Shown here: positions 18,704 through 29,916 of the stretch, piece after piece
Layout of the letters: each line of letters begins with the position of its first letter
Position numbering within the stretch: the stretch's first letter is position 1
From: Beijerinckiaceae bacterium
Lineage (GTDB): Bacteria > Pseudomonadota > Alphaproteobacteria > Rhizobiales > Beijerinckiaceae
Assembly: GCA_027533425.1 (NCBI GenBank)
Contig: JAPZUD010000004.1
Location: 186,001-250,000 of the forward strand
Reading direction: 5' to 3'
DNA: 64,000 bases
Translations under genes and position numbers: made by a program
The notes under the pieces: model-generated
What the model was told of the DNA's origin: nothing
The model's database searches: none
Seen by the model: only the letters and a program-made list of their open reading frames with translations

Positions 18704-19500
18704 CGGTTGGATACCTCCTGCGGAATGCCGAAGCGCACGACAGTGACCGAATTGCTCGGGCCCTTGGCGCGCGGCCCGTCTTCCTTGTTGGCATCAGCGA
18801 GGCTGCGCAGGGCCAGGGCCAGCGTGCCGGAGCGCTGGTGCAGCTGGATCTGCTCGGCCTGTGCCGGGTCGAGTTCCAGCGTGGCCGTCTCGCCGACCAC
18901 GACGCGCTCGCCGTTCTTTTCCTGAATGTTCTGGCCGATCGCGAGGACACGGATCCCGCCCAGCACGGTCACGCTCTGGTAGATATCCGTGCCGGCACGG
19001 GTCGAGGCGTCAAGGTCGCGCCGGGTGACGATCACGTCGACAAAGTCATTGGGCAGGATGAAGCCACCGGCGCTCGAGGCGCCCCGGCTGTCGATCGAGA
19101 TGGCCACCGCCCGCTTGCCGGAAGGCAGGATGGCGGAGAGAAAGCCCGAGCCATTGCCCTTGATGACCTTTTCCTCGCGGATCGGCTCGTTGGAGAAGAA
19201 GGCAGCCCGCGTGATCGCGCCCTTGAACTCTTCCATTGCTCTCGGGCGGGCCGAGCGCTGGATCATGGCCGATGCCGCCAGATCCTGCGGCCATTTCACC
19301 CAGGCAAGCTGTTCCTCGGAGAGAGCCGTGCCCATCGGCAGGTCCTGCTTGGCCACGAGAACCTCGGTGAAGGCCTTTTCCTCGGGCGGCGCGGTCGGAA
19401 CCGTCACGTCGACTGTGGCCGGCTGGCGGCCGGACAGCAGCAACGCCAGGAGTCCGGCGACACCGGCAACCCCGGCGATGATCAGGCGGGCGGGTTTCAT
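18700..19500 (-). CDS. cpaB: Flp pilus assembly protein CpaB/RcpC
   Basis: Periplasmic/inner-membrane component thought to connect the secretin to the cell wall. The 266-residue protein starts with a membrane anchor (LIIAGVAGVAGLLALLLSG), followed by a SAF-type domain (VLVAKQDLPMGTALSEEQL) and the CpaB/RcpC C-terminal domain (AVAISIDSRGASSAGGFIL, PNDFVDVIVTRRD). ATG at 19500 was chosen because it puts the anchor at the N-terminus. First gene of the cpaBCDEF-tadBC run; a CtrA-like site lies 70-90 bases before it. Confidence 0.9.
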   Translation of the reverse strand: MKPARLIIAGVAGVAGLLALLLSGRQPATVDVTVPTAPPEEKAFTEVLVAKQDLPMGTALSEEQLAWVKWPQDLAASAMIQRSARPRAMEEFKGAITRAAFFSNEPIREEKVIKGNGSGFLSAILPSGKRAVAISIDSRGASSAGGFILPNDFVDVIVTRRDLDASTRAGTDIYQSVTVLGGIRVLAIGQNIQEKNGERVVVGETATLELDPAQAEQIQLHQRSGTLALALRSLADANKEDGPRAKGPSNSVTVVRFGIPQEVSNR

Positions 19501-19570
19501 GACTCGAGTCCCCATCACACACGGCGCAGCACGCGCCTCGGGACTCATTCCATCAGGGAAACATCAAGGT

Positions 19571-19589
19571 ATGGTTAATTGCACCTTGA
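19571..19589 (-). promoter_or_regulatory. Candidate CtrA binding site upstream of cpaB
   Basis: On the minus strand the bases read TCAAGGTGCAATTAACCAT: TCAA, seven bases, TTAAC, ending in the half-site TTAACCAT. The CtrA consensus is TTAA-N7-TTAA(C), so one base differs. Pilus genes are known CtrA targets in Caulobacter. The site is 71-89 bases before the cpaB ATG. Confidence 0.5.
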
Positions 19590-19619
19590 AAATCGTGCTT
19601 TCCGGTTCGTTAACGCGGC

Positions 19620-20126
19620 TCAGAGGCCTGCGATCCGCTGCCAGATCGCCATTTGCGGATAGACGATGAGCCCGGCCACCGCGAGGGCGATACCGTAGGG
19701 AATGCCGGTCTTGTGGTGATGCAGCCGGAAGATCCAATGCACCTTGAGCGCGAAGATCGGCAGGTGATAGGCGCGCCAGTACAGGATGGCGAGTGTCAGC
19801 AATCCGCCGAGCACGGAGGCGATCAGCAGGTATTCGAGCAGCACCCCGAACCCGCACCAGATGCCGGTCGCGGCGGCCAGCTTGGCGTCGCCGCCGCCGA
19901 TCCAGCCAAAGGCGAACATGGTGAAGGTGATGGCCAGGACAACGAACCCTGCTGCAAGGTGAAGGCCGAAGGTCTTGAGGGGCATGCCCGTCACGACGGC
20001 GAGGGCCACAAAGGCCGCAATGAGCAGCAGCGACACCCGGTTGGGGATGGTCATGGTGAATAGGTCGCTGAAGGCTGCGAAGGCCATCACGGCCGGAAAG
20101 AGCAGCAGCAACAGGTCCATCGACAT
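19620..20126 (-). CDS. cpaA: Prepilin peptidase CpaA/TadV
   Basis: Membrane aspartyl protease that processes Flp pilin and pseudopilins. The 168-residue protein is almost all membrane helices. The two catalytic aspartates are visible: D21 in FSDLFTMTIPNR and D80 in FGWIGGGDAKL (the GxGD motif). ATG codons at 20126 and 20120 are both possible. Ends 119 bases before cpaB, so it may have a separate transcript. In Caulobacter a pilin gene precedes cpaA; here the upstream neighbour is arfB on the other strand and no pilin gene is seen. Confidence 0.9.
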   Translation of the reverse strand: MSMDLLLLLFPAVMAFAAFSDLFTMTIPNRVSLLLIAAFVALAVVTGMPLKTFGLHLAAGFVVLAITFTMFAFGWIGGGDAKLAAATGIWCGFGVLLEYLLIASVLGGLLTLAILYWRAYHLPIFALKVHWIFRLHHHKTGIPYGIALAVAGLIVYPQMAIWQRIAGL

Positions 20127-20226
20127 ACACCAAACTCCCGGTCGGGACTGCGGGGTTTCGCCCCGGCCACGACTTCGCCTATACACACCCCGTCCTCTCT
20201 AGCGTGAGGACGTCGCAATTCGGTTA

Positions 20227-20676
20227 ATGGAGACGCGGATGGCAGCCGATGGCGGCCCTTTCCTGCTGCAGGGGACTGGCTGGCGCATTCCGGAACGCCT
20301 CGTCGAGCTGCGCTTCATCCGGTCTGGCGGCCCCGGTGGGCAGAATGTCAACAAGGTGTCGACAGCCGTCGAGTTGCGTTTCGACCTTGCTGCCAGCACC
20401 CTGCACGCCAATCACAAGGCGAGGCTCACGCAGAAGGCGGGCGACCGGATGACGCAGGAGGGCATCCTGATCCTCCGGGCGGAGCGGTTCCGCACGCAGG
20501 ACATGAACCGGACCGACGCGCTGAAGCGCCTTTCCGAGCTGGTCGAGAGCACGGTTCTGGCCCCGCGTGACCGGATCGCCACCAAACCGACCCGCGCCTC
20601 GAAGGAGCGGCGCCTCGCCGCGAAAACGGGCCGCAGCCAGATCAAGGCCGGCCGCGGCCGGGTCAACCCGGATTGA
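20227..20676 (+). CDS. arfB: Alternative ribosome-rescue peptidyl-tRNA hydrolase ArfB
   Basis: Rescues ribosomes stalled without a stop codon by hydrolysing peptidyl-tRNA. The 149-residue protein has the release-factor catalytic loop SGGPGGQNVNKVST with the GGQ tripeptide, and a basic C-terminal tail rich in Lys/Arg (ATKPTRASKERRLAAKTGR) that enters the empty mRNA channel in E. coli YaeJ. It is divergent from cpaA and convergent with gyrB, 21 bases from the gyrB stop. Confidence 0.92.
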   Translation: METRMAADGGPFLLQGTGWRIPERLVELRFIRSGGPGGQNVNKVSTAVELRFDLAASTLHANHKARLTQKAGDRMTQEGILILRAERFRTQDMNRTDALKRLSELVESTVLAPRDRIATKPTRASKERRLAAKTGRSQIKAGRGRVNPD

Positions 20677-20697
20677 GCCCGACCCGCCGGAACGGGC

Positions 20698-23190
<2,493 letters not shown>

Positions 23191-23271
23191 CTAGCGCGTC
23201 CTACGCGCGCGCACACGCGCAGAAGCCGTCTAGGCGCCAAATGCGGGCGGAATAAGGTGCATAACCGAACC

Positions 23272-23889
23272 TCAGCGCGTGGCAACCACCACGGCCGTTC
23301 CGGCCATGATGCCGGCCGTCGTCCGGTTGATCCGGCGGATCGCGTCGGTCGAGCGCAGCAGGCGCCGGGCCCGCGCTGCCAGCATCACATAGCCCATGAA
23401 GATCGCTGTCAGCACCACCACGATGATCGCCGCGATCTCAAGGGCCGTGACGAGCGTGATCTGCTCGGGTGCCACCACCAGTGGCATGATCGAGAGGAAG
23501 AACACCATCGTCTTCGGATTGCCGAGCGTGAGCAGGAAGGCGCCCAGAAAGGCCCGGAAGCCACGATGGCCGTCCGCGGCCGGCTCCGCCTCGGCGACAG
23601 GCTGCGGCGGCATCCGCCAGATGCTGAACGCGACGTGGATCAGGTAGAGTGCGCCGGCATATTTCACCGCCGTGAAGAGCGGCTGGTAGGTCTGCGCCAG
23701 CAGGCCGAGGCCGAGGGTCGCAGCGGCGAACCAGGCGAGATCTCCTGCCACAAGCCCCATCGTGAAGGTCAGCGCCCCGCGAGAGCCCATGGCGAGCGTC
23801 CGCGCCACGATCGCTGCCACGGCCGGGCCGGGCGATGCCACGGCTAGGGCATAGACGGGAACGAAGAGCAGAAAGGCGGATAACGTCAT
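23272..23889 (-). CDS. LysE/RhtB-family amino-acid exporter
   Basis: Predicted inner-membrane exporter of amino acids or derivatives. The 205-residue protein has about six membrane helices and the family markers ASPGPAVAAIVARTL in the first helix region and FLLTLGNPKTMVFFLSIMP in the middle. Its start overlaps the DUF817 stop by 4 bases, implying co-transcription. The substrate cannot be inferred. Confidence 0.88.
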   Translation of the reverse strand: MTLSAFLLFVPVYALAVASPGPAVAAIVARTLAMGSRGALTFTMGLVAGDLAWFAAATLGLGLLAQTYQPLFTAVKYAGALYLIHVAFSIWRMPPQPVAEAEPAADGHRGFRAFLGAFLLTLGNPKTMVFFLSIMPLVVAPEQITLVTALEIAAIIVVVLTAIFMGYVMLAARARRLLRSTDAIRRINRTTAGIMAGTAVVVATR

Positions 23890-24743
23890 GGGGCGGGCTC
23901 CGGCACGGGATCACGCGGGCGCGGTCTGTGGACCAGCGTCACCAGCACGAAGCTGAGATACAGCAAAAGATACCAAGAGCCCAGCTTGCCGAGGCTGACG
24001 AGCTGAAAACCCTTCTGTCCGGGATAGAGCCAGGTCCCCGTCAGCGTGCCGATATTCTCCGCGATCCAGAGGAAGAGCGACGTCAGGAAGGCTGCCAGCG
24101 GCAACGGCATCCAGAGCACCATATGGCCAGGGCGGTAATGGATCCGCGTGCGCCAGAACAGCAGCAGCGTCGCTGCCATCAGGAGGTAGCGCAGATCCAC
24201 GACATAATGATGCATGAAAAAATTCGCGTAGATCGCGCCGGCCAGCAGCGCAGGGATCCAGAAGGGGGGATAGGGCTCGAACCGCATGTCGAACAGTCGG
24301 ATGGCCCGGACCATGAAGCTGCCGACGCAGGCATACATGAAGCCGGTGAAGAGCGGCACGCCGCCAAGTTTCAGCAGGCCCGGCTCCGGGTAGGCCCAGG
24401 AGCCCATCTTCAGCTTGAAGATCTCCATGATCGTCCCGACACCGTGATAGATCAGGATCACCAGCGCCTCGCGCGGCGTTTCCAGCCGAAAGGCAAGCAG
24501 CAGGATCTGTGTCGTCACGGCGGCGAGCGTCAGGAAATCGTACCGGGCGAGGCTCCAGCCGGGTTGCCAGAGCCATTTTGTCCCGAGGATAAGCGCCAGC
24601 ATGATGGCAGCGTAGAGGCTGGCCCAGGCCATCTTCAGGCCGAAGGCGAGGAATTCATAGGCCGGCGCCGGCAGGCGCCGATGCGCCCATGCCGCCAGCG
24701 CCTGTTCGATCGGTGTCCGGGCGCCTGCTTTACTGTCAGGCAT
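23886..24743 (-). CDS. DUF817 family integral membrane protein
   Basis: Polytopic membrane protein of 285 residues with about eight hydrophobic helices. It matches DUF817: the conserved segment KMGSWAYPEPGLLKLGGVP, then GFMYACVGS and FMHHYVVDLRYLL. No biochemical function is established for this family. It overlaps recF by 8 bases and lysE by 4 bases, so it is transcribed with replication genes; the reason is not evident. Confidence 0.82.
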   Translation of the reverse strand: MPDSKAGARTPIEQALAAWAHRRLPAPAYEFLAFGLKMAWASLYAAIMLALILGTKWLWQPGWSLARYDFLTLAAVTTQILLLAFRLETPREALVILIYHGVGTIMEIFKLKMGSWAYPEPGLLKLGGVPLFTGFMYACVGSFMVRAIRLFDMRFEPYPPFWIPALLAGAIYANFFMHHYVVDLRYLLMAATLLLFWRTRIHYRPGHMVLWMPLPLAAFLTSLFLWIAENIGTLTGTWLYPGQKGFQLVSLGKLGSWYLLLYLSFVLVTLVHRPRPRDPVPEPAP

Positions 24744-25869
24744 GGGTCACATCGCCATCCCGGACCATCATCAGGCTCGTGCCATTGCCAAGCGCCTCGA
24801 AGAGCAAGGGGTCTGTCCCGGTGAGGAAAACCTGCCCGCCCAGCATCTGCAGGATACGGTAAAGCGCGGCGCGGCGGTCCCCATCGAGATGGGCAGCGAC
24901 TTCGTCGATCAGCAGCATGGGCGGCTGGCCGCGCATCTGCCCGATCAGGCGGGCCTGCGCGAGAACCAGCCCAAGCAGGAGCGCCTTCTGCTCGCCGGTT
25001 GAACAGGTCGCGGCAGGTTCGCCCTTGGGCCCGTGCAGCACGCCGAGATCGGAAGCCTGCGGGCCGGTCAGGGTCCGCCCCGCCGCCCGGTCCCGCGCGC
25101 GGCTGTCGTGCAGGGTGACGCGATACCAATCCTCGACGCCGCCGGCGGTCATGGTTCCGAGGCGCTGTTCCAGTTCGCCCTCCAGCGTCAGCCGGGCAAA
25201 GGGGAATGGCGCCATCAGGGCTGCGTCACGCTCGGCCAGCGCATCAAGCCGGGCCACCGTCTCGGCACGGGCTGCGGCGACGGCAGTGCCGAGTTCGACG
25301 ATCTCCTGTTCGATCGCATCGAGCCAGCGCGGTCCGCCGCCTTCCTCGAGCAGGCGGTTGCGGTGGCGCAAGGCATTCTCGAAGGCAGAAACCCGGCTGC
25401 CATGCGCGGAATCGACCGCGAGGACCAGCCGGTCGAGAAATCGCCGCCGGTCGCCGGCGGGACCGCGGAACAGCCCGTCCTGGTCCGGCGTCAGCCAGAG
25501 CAGCGTCAGGTGGTCCAGAAAGCGCATGGCCGAACTGACCGGCTCGCGGTCAATCCGGCATTCGCGGCCGGCCTCATTGGGCGCGAGCCCGGTTGCCAGT
25601 GTGAGGGGGCCGGTCCCGGTTTCGAGATCGGCGAGGACGGAGAAGGTGCCCGGACCGTCGCGTCGGGCAAGGGCACTCAGCGTGGCGCGGCGGAGACCGC
25701 GGCCTGGCGAGAGCAGGGAGATGGCCTCGAGCAGGTTGGTCTTGCCGGCGCCATTCGGCCCGCAGAAGGCCGTGACGGAGGCGCCGAGCGACAGGTCCAG
25801 ACGGGCATAGGACCGGAAATCCTGCAGCCGCAGCCGCTGGATCCGCGGCTCCGGCAGGGACGGCGCCAT
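24736..25869 (-). CDS. recF: DNA replication and repair protein RecF
   Basis: ATP-binding SMC-like protein that helps load RecA at gaps. The 377-residue protein has Walker A GPNGAGKT (residues 37-44), the ABC signature region CSTGEQKALLLGLVLAQA and Walker B PMLLIDEVAAHLD. It starts 2 bases after the dnaN stop, the classic dnaA-dnaN-recF order. Confidence 0.95.
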   Translation of the reverse strand: MAPSLPEPRIQRLRLQDFRSYARLDLSLGASVTAFCGPNGAGKTNLLEAISLLSPGRGLRRATLSALARRDGPGTFSVLADLETGTGPLTLATGLAPNEAGRECRIDREPVSSAMRFLDHLTLLWLTPDQDGLFRGPAGDRRRFLDRLVLAVDSAHGSRVSAFENALRHRNRLLEEGGGPRWLDAIEQEIVELGTAVAAARAETVARLDALAERDAALMAPFPFARLTLEGELEQRLGTMTAGGVEDWYRVTLHDSRARDRAAGRTLTGPQASDLGVLHGPKGEPAATCSTGEQKALLLGLVLAQARLIGQMRGQPPMLLIDEVAAHLDGDRRAALYRILQMLGGQVFLTGTDPLLFEALGNGTSLMMVRDGDVTHA

Positions 25870-25871
25870 GG

Positions 25872-26990
25872 TCAGACGCGCATCGGCATCAGCACATAGA
25901 GGCTGGCCGCGCCTTCACGATCCTGGATCAGCGTCGGCGAGCCCGGATCGGCGAGCTTGAGCAGGGCCGTATCGCCTTCGAGCTGCCCGACAATATCCAG
26001 CAGATAGCGAGCGTTGAACCCGATCTCGAGCGGCGAGGCCTCGTAATCGACGGATAGTTCCTCGATCGCCTGCCCCGCATCGGGATTGTGCACCGAGAGC
26101 GTGAGCTTGCTGTCGCCCAGCGAGAACTTGACCGCCCGCCCGCGTTCCGAGGAAATCGTGGAAACGCGATCGACCGAGCGCGCAAATTCATCGCGCTCGA
26201 CCGTCAGGAATTTGTCGTTCCGCTGCGGGATGACGCGGGCATAATCCGGGAAAGTGCCGTCGATGAGCTTCGAGGTCAGCACAATCGGCCCGACCGTGAC
26301 GCGCATCTTCACGCTCGACAGCTCGAACCCGATCTGGGCCTCGCCATCACTGAGCAGCTTCTGCAATTCGCTGACAGTCTTGCGCGGAACGATCACGCCC
26401 GGCATGCCCTGCGAGCCCGCAGGCGCGGCCGAGTCACACAGGGCGAGACGATGACCATCCGTGGCAACGGCACGAAGGATCGATTGCCCGCCAACCTCCG
26501 TGGCATGCAGGTAGATGCCGTTGAGATAGTAACGGGTTTCCTCGGTCGAGATGGCAAATTGCGTCTTCTCGATCAGCTTGCGCAGCTCGCCGGCGGCCAT
26601 CTCGAAGCGATGGCTCATCTCGCCCGCGGCGAGATCCGGGAAATCGGTCTCCGGCAAGGTCTGCAGCGAGAAGCGCGAGCGACCGGAGCGGAGGGCAACC
26701 TGCCCGGATTGACCGTCCTGCTCGAGCGAGACCTGTGACCCGTCCGAAAGCTTGCGCACAATATCGTAGAGCACATGCGCCGGAACGCTGGTTGTGCCTG
26801 CGCGCTCCACATCGGCCGGGATTGTCTCGACGATGTCGATGTCGAGATCGGTCGCCTTGAGGTGCAGCTCCCGCTGTTCGGCCCGCAAGAGAACGTTGGC
26901 GAGGATCGGAATGGTATTCCGCCGCTCGACAACGCGATGCACATGACCGAGGGCCTTGAGCAGCGCGGCCTGTTCCACCGTGACCTTCAT
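25872..26990 (-). CDS. dnaN: DNA polymerase III beta sliding clamp
   Basis: Ring-shaped processivity clamp of the replicative polymerase. The 372-residue length is standard, with three topologically similar domains; recognisable segments include RNTIPILANVLL, TRYYLNGIYLH, ATDGHRLALCDS, and the C-terminal PDAGQAIEELSVDY and YVLMPMRV, which forms part of the protein-binding groove. Lies between dnaA (187 bases upstream) and recF (2 bases downstream). Confidence 0.97.
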   Translation of the reverse strand: MKVTVEQAALLKALGHVHRVVERRNTIPILANVLLRAEQRELHLKATDLDIDIVETIPADVERAGTTSVPAHVLYDIVRKLSDGSQVSLEQDGQSGQVALRSGRSRFSLQTLPETDFPDLAAGEMSHRFEMAAGELRKLIEKTQFAISTEETRYYLNGIYLHATEVGGQSILRAVATDGHRLALCDSAAPAGSQGMPGVIVPRKTVSELQKLLSDGEAQIGFELSSVKMRVTVGPIVLTSKLIDGTFPDYARVIPQRNDKFLTVERDEFARSVDRVSTISSERGRAVKFSLGDSKLTLSVHNPDAGQAIEELSVDYEASPLEIGFNARYLLDIVGQLEGDTALLKLADPGSPTLIQDREGAASLYVLMPMRV

Positions 26991-27177
26991 CGTATCGCTT
27001 CCGTCCCGTTCCCGACTAAAAACCGCCTCGGAACGAGACGGTTGACGCGCATCCTTCCAAAAACAGGTTCAGGAAACGATGGCGCGTCACCCGCCAAAGC
27101 GCAAGGGTGCCCGCATGATTTTGCGCAATGGCCGGGGGATGATCGACAGGATTTTCAGGGCCGTGAAGGATTGCGCC

Positions 27178-28701
27178 TCATTCCTGCAGCATGCGCTTGA
27201 GATGATCGATCTCGCCGGCAAGTTCCTGATCGGTCGTCACCATGCCCTCGATCTTGCGGACAGCATGGAGCACGGTCGTGTGATCCCGCCCGCCGAAACG
27301 CCGGCCGATTTCCGGCAGCGAACGCAAGGTCAGTGACTTGGCGAGATACATCGCGATCTGCCGCGGCCGGACCACTGTCGCCGTGCGGCGCGACGAGAGG
27401 ATGTCGGCCCGGCTGACATTGTAATGGTTCGCCACAAGCCGCTGGATATCCTCGATCTTGACGCGGCGCGGCTCGCGGTGCCGCACGAGATCCCGGATCG
27501 CCTCTTCGGCGGCAGCGATATCGAGCGAACCTCCCGTCAGCGTCGAATGGGCCAGCAGGCGGTTCACGGCGCCTTCCAGGTCGCGGCCATTGGTCGTGAT
27601 CGCCCGCGCCACATGCTGGATCACCTCCGGCGGCACATCGAAGCCCGGCAGATGCGCCTTGGCGATCTGGATCCGGCTTTCGAGGATCTTGACCCGCAGG
27701 GCATCGTCCAGCGCGCCGATTTCGACTACAAGCCCGCCGGCGAGACGGGACTGAACGCGCTCCTCGATGCCCTCGAGATCGGAGGGCGCGCGATCCGCCG
27801 CCACGACAACCTGCTTGCCGGCATCGATCAACGCATTGAGTGTATGGCAGAATTCCTGCTGGCTCTTGGGGCCCTGCAGGAACTGCGCATCGTCAATGAT
27901 GAGCACGTCAATTCCGCGCAAGGTGTCCTTGAAGGCAATGGCCGTCTGCGCTTTCAGCGAGGCAACGAACCCATACATGAAGCGCTCGGCTGTCAGGTAC
28001 AGCACGCGCCGGCCGGAGCTTTCGATGGCCTGGGCTGCGCCCTGGAGCAGATGCGTCTTGCCGAGGCCCACACTGGCATGGACGTAGAGCGGGTTGAAGA
28101 CGGGCATTTCGCCCACCTTGGCCTGCACGATCTGCATCGCAGCGGCATGGGCCATCACATTCGAACGCCCGACCTGGAACGCACCCAGCACAAGCCGTTT
28201 GTCGAGCGGCGATCCGACCTGGAGATCACCCTCATGGCCTTCCGGCGCCCGTGTCTCGATCGGCTTGATCGCGCCTTCGCCCACCGGGCGCAAGGCTGCC
28301 GGTGCCTCCTGGGGCGAAAACTTTCGGGCCGGATCGGTCGTCTTGGGCGCTTCCGGCCTCGGTGCCGTGCGCAGGCTCGCCGACCGCATCACGATCGAGG
28401 TCCTGAGAAGCCGCGCATCCTCCTTCTGGAAATGCGCCATGATCTTCTCGATGAAATGCTGCTGGATCCAGTTCCGGAGAAACTTCGTCGGAACCGAGAG
28501 GATGACGGTATCGTTCTCGACCTGGACAAGCTCAAGACACTTGAACCAGCTCGTATAGACATCCTCGCCGAGTTCGGCCCGCAGCCGGCGCTGAACCCGG
28601 TCCCAGACAAGGGCGGCTCCGGCCATGTCTACCGCCGGCAAGCCCCGGATCTCATGGTCGAGTCGGTTCTCGGTGGCCTGGGTTTCAGGTGTCTTCAGCA
28701 T
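27178..28701 (-). CDS. dnaA: Chromosomal replication initiator DnaA
   Basis: AAA+ initiator that binds DnaA boxes and opens the origin. The 507-residue protein has the N-terminal domain I ([22 protein letters not shown]), a linker, Walker A with K215 (GLGKTHLL), Walker [11 protein letters not shown], and the DNA-binding domain IV signature [23 protein letters not shown] at 28701 is used; an in-frame GTG at 28722 would add seven residues with no resemblance to the family. Upstream is a roughly 700-base non-coding region. Confidence 0.96.
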   Translation of the reverse strand: MLKTPETQATENRLDHEIRGLPAVDMAGAALVWDRVQRRLRAELGEDVYTSWFKCLELVQVENDTVILSVPTKFLRNWIQQHFIEKIMAHFQKEDARLLRTSIVMRSASLRTAPRPEAPKTTDPARKFSPQEAPAALRPVGEGAIKPIETRAPEGHEGDLQVGSPLDKRLVLGAFQVGRSNVMAHAAAMQIVQAKVGEMPVFNPLYVHASVGLGKTHLLQGAAQAIESSGRRVLYLTAERFMYGFVASLKAQTAIAFKDTLRGIDVLIIDDAQFLQGPKSQQEFCHTLNALIDAGKQVVVAADRAPSDLEGIEERVQSRLAGGLVVEIGALDDALRVKILESRIQIAKAHLPGFDVPPEVIQHVARAITTNGRDLEGAVNRLLAHSTLTGGSLDIAAAEEAIRDLVRHREPRRVKIEDIQRLVANHYNVSRADILSSRRTATVVRPRQIAMYLAKSLTLRSLPEIGRRFGGRDHTTVLHAVRKIEGMVTTDQELAGEIDHLKRMLQE

Positions 28702-29360
28702 GATCGCTCTCAAAGTCTGCACTTGGAATACGAAGACGCCCCGCCGAAACGGTATGTTTCAGCAAAGTCATTCGTAGTGTTTGAATGTCGTATGTCTGAC
28801 GGATCCAGAACAAATCCGGCTGGGTTAATTGGAACCCATTAAACACGCATGGCGAGTAACGTTTTCGATTACATCATAATTGGAAATCACATTGCCCCCC
28901 TTTGCGCCGTGATTGCCCCGAAAAGGCAGCCCCCTCTTTGTCTGCCCCGTCAGTCGGTAAACAAAGTCTTAATCTGCCTTCCGGTCGCCGTGCAATAGCG
29001 CATTTCCGGGCGTCGCCGGCAGGGGGGTGGCTTGTCGATTCGCACTGGGGAAGGGCGCTCTCCGGCAGCCAAAAGTAAGTCGTTGATTCGGGCGTTTGAA
29101 TCGAGTTGTGGATGATTTCCGGACAAAAACGTTACGCCGGTGAAATGTTTCACAAGCGGTGTTTTCCGGGGCTCACAGTCAGCGTGACAAAAACCACCAA
29201 ATCGAGGCCTTATGAGACAAGTTTATGAAAGATATAGAGAAATTCTGCGCGCTTCCCGACGCTGAAAAGCCTTCTCTACCGATCTTTGATAAATCAGGAG
29301 TCAAGCCCCTTTGTGGCATTCCGGAAACATTTATCGGAGCGTGACGTTCGATCGGGGCAT
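28702..29360. other. dnaA-rpsT intergenic region, candidate regulatory or origin region
   Basis: About 660 bases without a convincing gene. It contains one good DnaA box (29107-29115), a degenerate one TGTTTCACA at 29146-29154, several GANTC sites of the CcrM type, and AT-rich patches around 28861-28890 and 29200-29250. This composition fits dnaA promoter control and could be an origin, but too few DnaA boxes are visible to claim oriC; in many Rhizobiales the mapped or predicted origin is near hemE instead. Confidence 0.35.
29107..29115 (-). promoter_or_regulatory. DnaA box upstream of dnaA
   Basis: Minus strand reads TCATCCACA, one mismatch from the TTATCCACA consensus. It is about 400 bases upstream of dnaA, consistent with autoregulation or origin function. 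Confidence 0.45.
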
Positions 29361-29387
29361 AAAAAAACGCGCCGGAATCCGGCGCGT
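29361..29387 (-). terminator. Intrinsic terminator of rpsT
   Basis: Read on the minus strand after rpsT: ACGCGCCG, loop GATTC, CGGCGCGT, then a run of T. It starts 27 bases after the rpsT stop and isolates rpsT from the dnaA region. Confidence 0.85.
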
Positions 29388-29413
29388 CCCTAAGCTCTCG
29401 AAAGGGGCTGGCG

Positions 29414-29680
29414 TCAGGCCGGGAGTGACCGGATCTGACGGACCAGGCGGGACACCTTGCGGGCCGCCATGTTCTTGTGAACGATCCCGTTCTGGGCAGC
29501 CTTGGCCAGCTCGGGCTCGGCTTTCTTCATGGCCGCGAGAGCGGCGGTCACATCGCCCTTCGCAATCGCTTCCTCGACATAGCGGATCGAGGTCCGCATG
29601 CGGCTGCGGCGTGCCTTGTTGACTTCCGTCCGGCGCAGGGTTTGCCGCGCGGCCTTTTTGGCTGATTTGGTATTCGCCAT
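29414..29680 (-). CDS. rpsT: 30S ribosomal protein S20
   Basis: Primary 16S rRNA-binding protein of the small subunit. The 88-residue protein begins [17 protein letters not shown] and is Lys/Arg/Ala-rich and helical, with [15 protein letters not shown] and the C-terminal [15 protein letters not shown] characteristic of S20. A strong hairpin terminator follows. The rpsT-dnaA adjacency is typical of Rhizobiales. Confidence 0.97.
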   Translation of the reverse strand: MANTKSAKKAARQTLRRTEVNKARRSRMRTSIRYVEEAIAKGDVTAALAAMKKAEPELAKAAQNGIVHKNMAARKVSRLVRQIRSLPA

Positions 29681-29916
29681 CGACTTGAGGGACTCCGACC
29701 CGTTGACCCGTTGCTGACTGGCCAGGACACATCTGAATGTGCCGGACCACCCGATCCTGCTTCACGCCGGAAGGACGACGACACTCCGTCACCTGGCCAG
29801 CATGCTGAAATGAAAGCGCGCCGGAAACTCGGCGCGAGAGCGGCTCCATGCCATCTTCCGCGCACGGGGTCAACGAAAAAACGACTCCCCGGCGTTCCGG
29901 TTCGGGAGGATCCGTC

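Noticed and set aside
28825-28842. TTAA pair 10 bases apart, like a CtrA site
   Set aside because: CtrA needs a 7-base spacer.
28950-29153. 67-codon minus-strand frame in the dnaA-rpsT gap
   Set aside because: No ribosome site, no similarity I recognise and it spans the DnaA box; treated as chance.
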